From NCBI GenBank assembly GCA_024401695.1, contig JAKSKN010000001.1, positions 434,001 to 498,000 of the forward strand: a DNA stretch of 64,000 nt. The letters are read 5' to 3'. Position 1 is the first letter of the stretch. Every line of letters begins with the position of its first letter. The DNA is from Bacteroidales bacterium. Its GTDB lineage: Bacteria; Bacteroidota; Bacteroidia; Bacteroidales; UBA932. Shown here piece by piece: positions 45,397 through 53,087 of this stretch. The position numbers and the translations under genes are program-made. Below the pieces are notes generated by a model that searched no databases, was not told the origin of the DNA, and saw nothing but the letters and a program-made list of their open reading frames with translations.

Positions 45397-45526
45397 TGTT
45401 CTGTGGAAGTAACTGATATAACAATAATTACGCGAAATGACCCCTCTGAATTTCGTGGGGGTCATTTCGTTTATTTTATTGAGTTATAGCAACTTGCTCA
45501 GAACGGTCTTTGTGCCGTCCTGAAAA
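45397..45526 (-). repeat. Palindromic intergenic element, copy B (130-bp inverted repeat arm)
   Basis: This is identical over 130 bases to the reverse complement of 4704-4833. The 107-nt palindromic unit is 45398-45504. It lies between the convergent SPFH gene and pnp and probably terminates one or both. It is followed by a hairpin that is also shared with copy A. Confidence 0.8.
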
Positions 45527-45533
45527 AGAGAAA

Positions 45534-45583
45534 GAGGATGACCTCAAAGTCTCTAGTCTCTCTAGGACTTTGAGGTCATCCTC
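45534..45583 (-). terminator. Terminator hairpin between SPFH gene and pnp
   Basis: The 18-bp stem GAGGATGACCTCAAAGTC (45534-45551) pairs with 45566-45583, and a shorter CTAG palindrome lies in the loop. It is placed to end pnp transcripts and is nearly identical in sequence to the hairpin at 4601-4643. Confidence 0.7.
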
Positions 45584-45601
45584 ATTCACTATTTGATTCT
45601 G

Positions 45602-47983
45602 TTAGAATGTCTCTTCTGCCGGCTCGCGGAAGTCATCCGCGGTTGGTGCAGGTGCATCGGTGCGAGGACCTGAGCGGCGTGGGCCACGGCGGTCATCACG
45701 GCCACCACGGCGATCATCGCGACGGTCACCGCCCTTGCGGTCATCACGGCCACCACGACGGTCGTCACGTCCACCGCGCTGTTCGCGAGGTTTGCGTTCA
45801 GGCTCCACGTAGCCCTCCGGCTTCTCAGTCAGAGCGCGCATGGAGAGACGCATCTTTCCGGTCTTGGCATCAATCTCGAGGAGTTTGACATCGACCTCGT
45901 CACCTACCTTGAGCACATCCTCAACCTTGTCGGTCTTGGTCCAGGCAATCTCGCTGACGTGAAGGAGACCTTCCTTGCCAGGGAGAATCTCGATGAATGC
46001 GCCGAACTCGAGGATGCTGACAACCTTTCCGTGATAAACGGTGCCTGCCTCAGGAACTGCGCAGATACCCTTGATCCATTCAATCGCCTTGTCCATAGAG
46101 TCCTTGTCGGTGCTGAAGATATCGACAACGCCTTCGGTCTTGCCTGTGGTGTCGCCTGCGATCGGCTTCTCATCAATGGTGATGGTGGTGCCTGTCTCCT
46201 TCTGAATCTTCTGGATAACCTCACCACCCTTGCCGATGACTGCGCCTATGAACTCGGCAGCGATGCGGAGCTCGGTAACGCGAGGAACGAACGGCTTGTA
46301 GTCAGCGCGAGGCTCGGATATGGTCTTCATCATTTCGCCCATAATGTGGAGGCGGCCCTGACGTGCCTGCTCGAGAGCCTTCTCGAGAACGGTATAGCTG
46401 AGGCCGTCAACCTTGATATCCATCTGGGTAGCAGTTATACCATCCTTGGTACCGGTGACCTTGAAGTCCATATCGCCGAGGTGGTCTTCGTCTCCGAGGA
46501 TATCGGTAAGGATTGCATAACGGTCGTTAGGACGCTCTGCATCGGTGATGAGACCCATCGCAACACCTGCAACCGGCTTCTTGATCTGGACACCCGCATC
46601 CATAAGAGCGAGGCAGCCGCCACAAACGGAAGCCATTGAAGATGAGCCGTTGGACTCGAGGATATCTGAAACGATGCGGACGGCATACGGATTTTCAGGA
46701 GCTACAGGGATAACCGGCTTGAGAGCACGGAGGGCGAGGTTGCCGTGGCCGATCTCACGACGGCCGACACCACGCTGTGACTTGGCCTCACCTGTTGCGA
46801 ATGGAGGGAAGTTATAATGGAGAACAACCTGCTGGTCATCCTGGATGAGGACTTCGTCAGTCTCCTTCATATCCATCTTGGTGCCGAGGGTAACTGAAGC
46901 GAGGGACTGGGTCTCACCGCGTGTGAAGATTGCAGAACCGTGGGCGCAAGGAAGATAGCCGACCTCGCACCAGATCGGACGGACCTGGTTGCACACACGT
47001 CCGTCGAGGCGGATACCCTCGTCAAGGATCATGTTACGCATTGCCTCCTTCTCCTCAGCGTGATAGTAACGGCCGACGAGAGCAACCTTCTGTGCATATT
47101 CTTCTTTCTCCTCCGGAGTCTGAGGCTCAGGAAGGGTGGCGATGAATTCGTCCATTATGGCGGCGAAACCGTCCTCGCGCTCGTGCTTTGGCTTGGCGCT
47201 CTTTGCAAGGGCATAGCACTTGCTGTAGCAGAAGTCGTGAACAGCCTTCTTGAGCTCCTCGTCCTCAACGTCGTGAGGGTAGTCGCGCTTGTTGACGTCG
47301 GTGCCGAGTTCCTTCATAAGTTCCTTCTGAACCTGGCAGTGGCGCTTGATCTCTTCGTGGGCGAACTTGATGGCGTCGAGCATCACGCTCTCAGGTACCT
47401 CCTTCATTTCGCCTTCAACCATCATGATATTCTCTTCAGTTGCAGCAACCATAAGCTCGAGGTCAGCCCTCTCCATTTCAGCGAAGGTAGGGTTGATGAC
47501 GAACTGGCCGTCAATGCGGCATACGCGCACTTCTGAGATAGGGCCACCGAACGGAAGGTCGGATGTTGCAAGGGCGCAGGAAGCTGCGAGGCCTGCAAGT
47601 GCGTCAGGCTGGATATCCTTTTCTGCCGAAATCAGCGTTACGTTTACGAATACTTCGAGGTGGAAATCATCCGGCCAGAGAGGACGGATAGGACGGTCGA
47701 TGAGGCGGGAGATGAGAATCTCATAGTCAGAGGACTTGCCCTCTCTCTTCATGAATCCGCCCGGGAAACGACCTGCTGCGTAGAATTTTTCCTTGTAATC
47801 TACAGTGAGAGGCATGAAATCAGTGCCTTCCTTAACTTCTTTTGCTGCGCAGACGGTGGCGAGAAGCATAGTGCCGCCCATCTTGACAACAGCGCAACCG
47901 TCGGCCTGCTTGGCCAGTTTACCGGTCTCGATTTCAATCACGCGGCCATCCGCGAGTTTGATCTGTTTGTTGATAATGTTCAT
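45602..47983 (-). CDS. pnp: Polyribonucleotide nucleotidyltransferase with RG-rich tail
   Basis: A 793-residue 3'-5' phosphorolytic exoribonuclease. Two RNase PH domains (first around [21 protein letters not shown], second with [15 protein letters not shown]) flank an alpha-helical domain. KH ([20 protein letters not shown]) and S1 ([19 protein letters not shown]) domains follow. After about residue 730 a low-complexity tail rich in RGGRDDRR units appears; the E. coli enzyme has no such tail (711 residues). ATG 47983 ([14 protein letters not shown]) is chosen because it begins the conserved N-terminus; the longer frame from 48046 is unlikely. rpsO lies upstream in the usual rpsO-pnp order. 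Confidence 0.96.
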   Translation of the reverse strand: MNIINKQIKLADGRVIEIETGKLAKQADGCAVVKMGGTMLLATVCAAKEVKEGTDFMPLTVDYKEKFYAAGRFPGGFMKREGKSSDYEILISRLIDRPIRPLWPDDFHLEVFVNVTLISAEKDIQPDALAGLAASCALATSDLPFGGPISEVRVCRIDGQFVINPTFAEMERADLELMVAATEENIMMVEGEMKEVPESVMLDAIKFAHEEIKRHCQVQKELMKELGTDVNKRDYPHDVEDEELKKAVHDFCYSKCYALAKSAKPKHEREDGFAAIMDEFIATLPEPQTPEEKEEYAQKVALVGRYYHAEEKEAMRNMILDEGIRLDGRVCNQVRPIWCEVGYLPCAHGSAIFTRGETQSLASVTLGTKMDMKETDEVLIQDDQQVVLHYNFPPFATGEAKSQRGVGRREIGHGNLALRALKPVIPVAPENPYAVRIVSDILESNGSSSMASVCGGCLALMDAGVQIKKPVAGVAMGLITDAERPNDRYAILTDILGDEDHLGDMDFKVTGTKDGITATQMDIKVDGLSYTVLEKALEQARQGRLHIMGEMMKTISEPRADYKPFVPRVTELRIAAEFIGAVIGKGGEVIQKIQKETGTTITIDEKPIAGDTTGKTEGVVDIFSTDKDSMDKAIEWIKGICAVPEAGTVYHGKVVSILEFGAFIEILPGKEGLLHVSEIAWTKTDKVEDVLKVGDEVDVKLLEIDAKTGKMRLSMRALTEKPEGYVEPERKPREQRGGRDDRRGGRDDRKGGDRRDDRRGGRDDRRGPRRSGPRTDAPAPTADDFREPAEETF

Positions 47984-48064
47984 CTTATTGTTTTCCTTAA
48001 CGTCTTTCTTCAAAAAAGGGATGGCCCCGCCCGGGAACCATCCCATTACTTCTTCCTATCGTGA

Positions 48065-48340
48065 TTATCGACGGAGACCGAGCTCCTTGACGATATTTCT
48101 GTATCTCTCGATGTCAATCTCCTGGAGGTAGTCCAGAATCTGACGACGCTTACCTACAAGGCGGAGAAGAGAACGACGGGTAACAACGTCCTTCTTGTTC
48201 TTCTTCACGTGCTCGGTAAGGTGAGCGATACGGTAGGAAAATAAAGCAACCTGACTCTCTGGTGAGCCGGTGTCCTTATTGGACTTTCCGTACTTCGCGA
48301 AAATCTCTTGCTTTTTCTCAGGCATCAAATATTCAGCCAT
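48065..48340 (-). CDS. rpsO: 30S ribosomal protein S15
   Basis: A 91-residue protein: [14 protein letters not shown], then [27 protein letters not shown] and [16 protein letters not shown], the S15 signature. It binds the 16S rRNA central domain. It lies upstream of pnp, as in most bacteria. The frame is open upstream, but the conserved N-terminus fixes the start near 48340. A GC-rich palindrome (CGGCCACGGTGGCCG on the minus strand) lies just upstream and may be part of the leader or end the nitroreductase transcript. Confidence 0.97.
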   Translation of the reverse strand: MAEYLMPEKKQEIFAKYGKSNKDTGSPESQVALFSYRIAHLTEHVKKNKKDVVTRRSLLRLVGKRRQILDYLQEIDIERYRNIVKELGLRR

Positions 48341-48431
48341 CTTGCAAAAAATTAATTTGTTAGACCTTTCCGGCCACCGTGGCCGAAAATGGTGCGCAAA
48401 GATAGGAACAATAATTCTAAAAACCAACCAT

Positions 48432-49037
48432 TTACCAACGGTTGTAGTGAATCTTCTCCGGTTTCCACTTGTCCTTCGGCTGTTCGTCGCCGGCAGGGAA
48501 GCCGATAGGGATTACGCAGAGAGGCTGGACAGTTCCGGTTATTCCAAGACAATCCTTTACGATTGCCGCCCGGTCGTCGGTAGCTGCAGTCCACACCGCA
48601 CCAAGCCCGAGTGCCTCCGCGGCAAGCAGGATATTCTCGGTGGCGGCAGACGCATCGTGCTCCCAGAAGTTGTTCTCCACGACGGTGCCGTCCTTCAGGG
48701 TTATCATCGTCTCTGCACATACAACAATGGCAAGAGGCGCCTCGGCGAGCATCTTTGCGTGACGGAGGCCTCCGGCCAGCTTGTCCAAAGTGTCGCGGTC
48801 ATTTATCACCACAAACTCCCAAGGCTGGCGGTTCATTGCTGTAGGAGCGGCCATACCGGCGCGGAGCAGAGTCTCCACCATCTCCTGAGGGACAGGTTCC
48901 GAAGTGTAGGAGCGCACACTCTTGCGAGACATTATGTTGTCGATTACAATCCTGGCCTTGTCGGCCTCTTCAGGTGCATTGCAGCACGATCCGGCAAAAA
49001 TTCCCATACTCAAAAGCGCAATCAGTATTCTTTTCAT
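48432..49037 (-). CDS. Nitroreductase-family lipoprotein
   Basis: A 201-residue FMN-dependent nitroreductase-fold protein. [41 protein letters not shown] is the classic N-terminal FMN-binding block, and [20 protein letters not shown] and [19 protein letters not shown] complete the family signature. It begins with a lipoprotein signal ([19 protein letters not shown]), unusual because most nitroreductases are cytoplasmic. It could be held in the periplasm or at the surface. ATG 49037 begins the signal. It follows the EF-hand gene by 10 bases. Confidence 0.85.
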   Translation of the reverse strand: MKRILIALLSMGIFAGSCCNAPEEADKARIVIDNIMSRKSVRSYTSEPVPQEMVETLLRAGMAAPTAMNRQPWEFVVINDRDTLDKLAGGLRHAKMLAEAPLAIVVCAETMITLKDGTVVENNFWEHDASAATENILLAAEALGLGAVWTAATDDRAAIVKDCLGITGTVQPLCVIPIGFPAGDEQPKDKWKPEKIHYNRW

Positions 49038-49047
49038 GTAACAATGA

Positions 49048-51192
49048 TTATTTATTGAATGGAAGTCCGATGCAATCGAGCTTGCCCATAAAGAACAGTA
49101 CGGCAAAGGCGACCACTGCGACTATCAGGACGACGCGCAGTATTTTCCACCAAAGCGGTGTCTTCTTCTGATAAGGGTCATCAAGCTTGAGATGAGGATA
49201 TTCAGCCACGCTGGTAAGCGTCTTTCCGAAGATTGAATTGACGATGACCACAGAGTTGATGGCCCAGCCGTTGGCATTGAGTACCGGACCGAGGTTGCGG
49301 CGGCGGAGCTTGCGCCAGGCGATGAAGCAGGCCGGACCGGAAATCACCAGCATGATAGCAGCGATTATTATGAAATACTTCCACCATACAAGTCCCTTCA
49401 AGCCATTGATGATAAGGCCGATGCCCGCGCCCAAGGCACCTACCGCCACGCCGATGGCGGCAAATATGCCGGCAAACTTGGCGATATCGAACGGCTGCTT
49501 CGGAGCGGCCGGGTCCGTCTTGTCCGCCGACGAAAGGAGATTTGCGGTTGCGGCCGAATCCTTGTCTGCCGCCGATTTGTCAAGCTTGTCGCTGATGAAT
49601 TGGGCGAGTTTCTTGTATGGACGCCAGAATGCCTGTCTGACACTCAGAGGATTATCTACGATCTTGGTGATCACCGCATCCCAAGCCTGTCCGTCACGGC
49701 TGTAGAATATTGCATTCTTGCCCACATAAAGGCGCGAGACGTTGCCAGCGGTCATCACCGCCACGATATTGATCTTCTCACCTTTCGTCTTGGAGACGCA
49801 GTCACAGTAAATCAGGAACATACCGCTCTTTGCAGCGATGTCGGCGTGCTGTCCCATATCTTCCACGCGCACGCAGAGCTTGCAGCAGCGCTGGTCGATG
49901 TACAGCTCGCCGGCTTCGAAGACGGCAAGGTCTCCGGATTCAGGGGAGTAGAAATCCTTGAAGAGGACATAGTTCTTCAGGTACTTGTAGAAATCGCGGT
50001 AGAACAGCAGAAGCTTGTGCACGTCATCAATTGAAGCGGACTCGCCCTCAAGAGCCTTGTCGGAAGCGACAAGTTCCAGCAGGGCAGCCTTCTTGTCGGC
50101 CTTGAGAATGGCGCGGACCGCATCAAGGCCAAGTCCGTCAACCGCCAGGCCCTTGGCAGCGGCGACCCAGGCGCGGTACGGCTCAAGCTTTGCGAGGATT
50201 TCATTCCATTCCGCTTCTGAAACGCCTTTCTTTCCCTTGCATTCAATGTCGAGCACGGCGGTCTTGAGAGCGGAGAATGCAGCCTGCCAGGCAGGGTTGA
50301 TGCCTTCGAACGGCAGCACTGCCGATTTGTTCGGACGGGCAAGCGGATATGTCGAGATCTCTTCAGACTGGGTGGCAAGGTTCTTTTCGGTTATGGCGGC
50401 GAGCTTCTCCACAGACACATCGACAGCACCGCTGACGGCATCGTCGAAGGCTATGAGCTTGCAGCGCATATAATAGTCGGACACCTTGTCCTTGATGGCA
50501 TCGACAGCTGAAAGCGCTGCGGCGGTGCCGTCACCGTAAGGAAGTATCGTGCCGGCATCTGATTCGGCTGCAGCCTTCCAGGCATCGTAGTCGGCAAGCT
50601 CCGCATAGAACTTCCCGATAAGTTCTTCGTTCACGCCCTGAAGGCCGCAACGGTCAGTGACGGAGCCTATAGTCTCCGAAATGGTGGTCACAAGTTTCTG
50701 GAGTTCCTCGTCCGAAGTGGATTTGACCGTGATCACGCCGTCGCCGTTGAATGCGGTCTCGGCAAATATCTTTACGCTGTCGGAAGTGTCCTCGAGCGAG
50801 ATTTCTTCTTTTTCCAGGCCAAGGTTCCCGAGTATCTGCCTTGCAGATTGGAGGAGGGCCTTGCCACGCTCGTCATCAGTGTTGAACTGGCTGAACGGGA
50901 GGACGGAGGCTCCCTGGAGGATGGAGTCCTTGTCCTTGATGACGGACGTCAGCCAGTTGGCCGCATCCACGACCTCGCCTATCTTGATGCGGCCGTCGCC
51001 GTCAGCATCAAGCAGGGCCAGGGTTTCCTGCGGGAACTCAAGATTTCTCGTAGGGCTGCTGAGAACCGTCCAGAGTTTCTGGTCAAGTTCGCCGAGATGG
51101 GCAATGTCATCGCCTGAAGCGATATTCACACGAACCACTCCTCCGAGGGAGCAGTAGTTCCATTTGTAAGCGTTTGTGTTCTTGTCAAGCAT
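49048..51192 (-). CDS. EF-hand-containing membrane protein of unknown function
   Basis: A 714-residue protein with no N-terminal signal peptide. A canonical EF-hand loop LDADGDGRIKIGEV is near residue 60 and a degenerate one (FNGDGVITV) near residue 147, suggesting Ca2+ binding. The middle (about 170-560) is largely helical and unrecognised, with a Cys cluster (DQRCCKLCVRV). The C-terminus has about three or four membrane spans (about 585-615, 620-645, 690-712). It is the third gene of an operon with an ECF sigma factor and a small membrane protein (11-base gap). ATG 51192 (MLDKNTNAYKW) is chosen; the upstream extension overlaps the neighbour. Confidence 0.65.
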   Translation of the reverse strand: MLDKNTNAYKWNYCSLGGVVRVNIASGDDIAHLGELDQKLWTVLSSPTRNLEFPQETLALLDADGDGRIKIGEVVDAANWLTSVIKDKDSILQGASVLPFSQFNTDDERGKALLQSARQILGNLGLEKEEISLEDTSDSVKIFAETAFNGDGVITVKSTSDEELQKLVTTISETIGSVTDRCGLQGVNEELIGKFYAELADYDAWKAAAESDAGTILPYGDGTAAALSAVDAIKDKVSDYYMRCKLIAFDDAVSGAVDVSVEKLAAITEKNLATQSEEISTYPLARPNKSAVLPFEGINPAWQAAFSALKTAVLDIECKGKKGVSEAEWNEILAKLEPYRAWVAAAKGLAVDGLGLDAVRAILKADKKAALLELVASDKALEGESASIDDVHKLLLFYRDFYKYLKNYVLFKDFYSPESGDLAVFEAGELYIDQRCCKLCVRVEDMGQHADIAAKSGMFLIYCDCVSKTKGEKINIVAVMTAGNVSRLYVGKNAIFYSRDGQAWDAVITKIVDNPLSVRQAFWRPYKKLAQFISDKLDKSAADKDSAATANLLSSADKTDPAAPKQPFDIAKFAGIFAAIGVAVGALGAGIGLIINGLKGLVWWKYFIIIAAIMLVISGPACFIAWRKLRRRNLGPVLNANGWAINSVVIVNSIFGKTLTSVAEYPHLKLDDPYQKKTPLWWKILRVVLIVAVVAFAVLFFMGKLDCIGLPFNK

Positions 51193-51203
51193 ATGGTATG
51201 GTA

Positions 51204-51776
51204 TTAGTTGTCGATCTGGTCTATTATTTCGTCGCAATATCTTATGATCTTGCAGCGCTGCCGGTTTCCGATGATGCCGCCTATCATGCCCCCGATGAGC
51301 ATTGACACGATTGCGCCTGTGGCGAGTTTATGATTCTCGGTGTGGATCCAGGTTTCGGCCACTAGCCAGCCCGCCCAGAACAGAATCATCGGGATTGCAA
51401 TCCTGAGCCAGTTGGTCCATTTCTCGCGAAGTTCCTTCAGGTTGGCGCAGAACTCGCGGAGATTGACGTCCATCGCATCAGCCGAAACGACCTTTTTGTT
51501 ATAGCGGATGGTCATTATCAGACTGAAAGCCGCCATCAAGTCAGTTGCCCCTATGAAGTACCAGCTGGCATTGACAACGGGATTGTAATGGAACACCCAC
51601 GGAGCGACAGCAATGACAAAAAAAGCACAGACATACTCCAGGACATTGATATGCCTGAGGCTGCCCACCCTTGTCCTCATTGTCTTGCGCAGAAGTTTGT
51701 CATTGACGATCTCCTGTTCCTCTAGTTTTCTCTTGAGGATATCATAATCCACCCTCAGTTGCTCAAGTTCATCCAT
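51204..51776 (-). CDS. Membrane protein downstream of ECF sigma factor (possible anti-sigma)
   Basis: A 190-residue protein. A charged coiled-coil N-terminus (MDELEQLRVDYDILKRKLEEQE) is followed by two hydrophobic pairs (about 50-105 and 130-175, the last being a Gly-rich MLIGGMIGGIIG segment). It lies 4 bases after the ECF sigma gene, the usual position of an anti-sigma factor. The N-terminal coil is cytoplasmic in the most likely topology and could bind the sigma factor. No known anti-sigma motif is visible, so this is inference from position. Confidence 0.65.
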   Translation of the reverse strand: MDELEQLRVDYDILKRKLEEQEIVNDKLLRKTMRTRVGSLRHINVLEYVCAFFVIAVAPWVFHYNPVVNASWYFIGATDLMAAFSLIMTIRYNKKVVSADAMDVNLREFCANLKELREKWTNWLRIAIPMILFWAGWLVAETWIHTENHKLATGAIVSMLIGGMIGGIIGNRQRCKIIRYCDEIIDQIDN

Positions 51777-51780
51777 ACGA

Positions 51781-52254
51781 TTACATTTTTTTAAGTTGTT
51801 CCTTGATCCGGACCAGCTTGACGGAAACATTCTTGGGGCTTATGCCCACGATCTCACCGATTTCGTCATAACTCATCGCCTCCAGCCACATCAGGATGAT
51901 GCTCCTGTCGACAAGCCCGAGCTTGTTGATGCGGTCGTACAGCTGGCGTATCTGCATGGCATCGGCATCCTTGTCTTCGTACGGGTCGATGTCGACGCTC
52001 AGAGGGACACGTTCGCCCGCCCTCTTCTTCTTGCGGTCCGCATCAAGGCAGGCATTCAGCGCCACCCTGTATATCCAGGTCTTGGCACTGCTTTCACCCT
52101 TGAACGAGCCGAATCCCTTCCAGAGCTTTATGAGAATCTCCTGGAACAGGTCATTAACCTCGTCGGCATCTTTAGAGAACATATAGCACACCGTGTAGAT
52201 GGTGGACTTATGCTCCCTGACCAATTGAGAAAATTCGAATTCGTTGTTTTCCAT
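51781..52254 (-). CDS. ECF-type RNA polymerase sigma factor
   Basis: A 157-residue protein with sigma region 2 (ADEVNDLFQEILIKLWKGFGSF, then SSAKTWIYRVALNACLDADRKKK) and region 4 (VDRSIILMWLEAMSYDEIGEIVGISPKNVSVKLVRIKEQL). Regions 1 and 3 are missing, as in ECF sigmas. It probably controls its own operon with the two membrane protein genes downstream. It is transcribed away from tRNA-Ser, 131 bases from it. Confidence 0.94.
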   Translation of the reverse strand: MENNEFEFSQLVREHKSTIYTVCYMFSKDADEVNDLFQEILIKLWKGFGSFKGESSAKTWIYRVALNACLDADRKKKRAGERVPLSVDIDPYEDKDADAMQIRQLYDRINKLGLVDRSIILMWLEAMSYDEIGEIVGISPKNVSVKLVRIKEQLKKM

Positions 52255-52385
52255 CCTATGGATTCGGATATTTCATCCGTTAGACTACAAATATGGCAAA
52301 AAAACTACTAAAAAATTCATCAAGAATTCCTCTTGACTATTGTTTTTTCACAATTTTGATTAATTTTGCAGTCCCTTTTGGGAAA

Positions 52386-52470
52386 GGAGAGGTGGTAGAG
52401 TGGTCGATTACGGCAGTCTTGAAAACTGTTGAACTGAAAGGTTCCGGGGGTTCGAATCCCTCCCTCTCCG
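52386..52470 (+). tRNA. tRNA-Ser (TGA anticodon)
   Basis: Acceptor GGAGAGG pairs with CCTCTCC. The anticodon stem-loop GCAGT-CTTGAAA-ACTGT gives TGA (decoding UCA), there is a long class II variable arm, and the T arm is GGGGG-TTCGAAT-CCCTC. The discriminator is G at 52470; CCA is not encoded. Its 3' 15 bases are duplicated at 52682-52696. Confidence 0.95.
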
Positions 52471-52696
52471 CAAGATAAATAACTGAATATCAATGAATTA
52501 GCCTCGCAATAGCGAGGCTGATTCTGTTTACGGCCGGGCCCGTTGAAAGCTTGCTTTCATAAGGGTCTGGATGGAAACAGAATAGCGACAGATGTCGCGT
52601 AATTCATTGATAATCAACCGAACTATCTTGCAAGGGCCCCTCCGGCGAGGAGCAGGGAAAAGGCACGGCGCAGCCGTGGCTAATCCCTCCCTCTCC
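52455..52696 (+). mobile_element. Small element bounded by a duplicated tRNA-Ser 3' end
   Basis: AATCCCTCCCTCTCC occurs at 52455-52469 (inside tRNA-Ser) and again at 52682-52696, like an attL/attR pair left by tRNA-targeted integration. The 212 bases between hold a nested palindrome (52470-52631). Its paired arms are 52470-52477 with 52624-52631, 52488-52500 with 52600-52612, and 52521-52529 with 52575-52583. Internal hairpins are at 52501-52518 and 52585-52598. A GC-rich part follows (52632-52681). No integrase or ORF is present, so it is a remnant or a non-autonomous element. Confidence 0.55.
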
Positions 52697-52704
52697 ATAA
52701 GAAA

Positions 52705-52924
52705 ATGGCTCTGAGTTACACCCTCAAATGGTTCAGCTATTTCGCGCTGCCCCTGGTCTGTCAGAGAACTGCGCCGCCAGATAGGAACGAACCTGCACAT
52801 CCGCGTCGGGCTGAATCCGCAGGACGTTGTGACGGAATCCGACCTTGAAGACGCGCTCATCAACCACCTGCAGGAGTTCCTCCTCGAATTCGGCCTAGGT
52901 TCAAGCACGAAACGCAATCGGTGA
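52705..52924 (+). pseudogene. Relic of a DUF1016 (YhcG-like PDDEXK nuclease) gene
   Basis: From 52754 to TGA 52922-52924 a 56-codon frame contains WSVRELRRQI, a hallmark of the DUF1016 N-terminal domain. It runs almost directly into VTESDLEDALINHLQEFLLE, which in intact proteins starts the C-terminal nuclease domain. The intervening region and the rest of the nuclease are missing. A short ATG-started frame (52705) precedes it out of frame. DUF1016 proteins are accessory genes often seen in type I restriction islands, which fits decay of an island beside tRNA-Ser. Confidence 0.65.
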
Positions 52925-53087
52925 GAAGAATTTGAGCCGGGCGGCTTTGCCGATTGTTTCTGACCGAAGATACAGTTTTTTTTCAGAAACTGGACTTTTT
53001 TCATTCCATATCCATATACGTTTTGCTCGGTTCTATTTCGTTGTTGGTCAAAAATGCGTAGATTTGTAAATCTATTACGCATTCATC
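52925..53087 (+). other. Leader/promoter region of DUF4988 gene, with hairpin before the ATG
   Basis: It contains a T-rich stretch (52976-52983) and the 23-nt motif (53002-53024). An imperfect hairpin at 53053-53083 (AATGCGTAGATTT paired with AAATCTATTACGCATT, two extra bases) ends 4 bases before ATG 53088. The hairpin would cover the ribosome-binding region and could affect initiation. Confidence 0.4.
53002..53024 (+). promoter_or_regulatory. 23-nt spacer motif, copy 1
   Basis: CATTCCATATCC followed by ATATACGTTTT. It matches the copies at 54584 and 56363 at 20 of 23 positions. A GCGTA stands 54 bases after the start of the motif. Confidence 0.5.

Noticed and set aside
48355..48431. Palindrome upstream of rpsO considered as an S15-binding regulatory leader
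   Set aside because: The short GC palindrome could equally be the end of the nitroreductase transcript. No pseudoknot or S15-site features can be established by eye, so no regulatory call is made.
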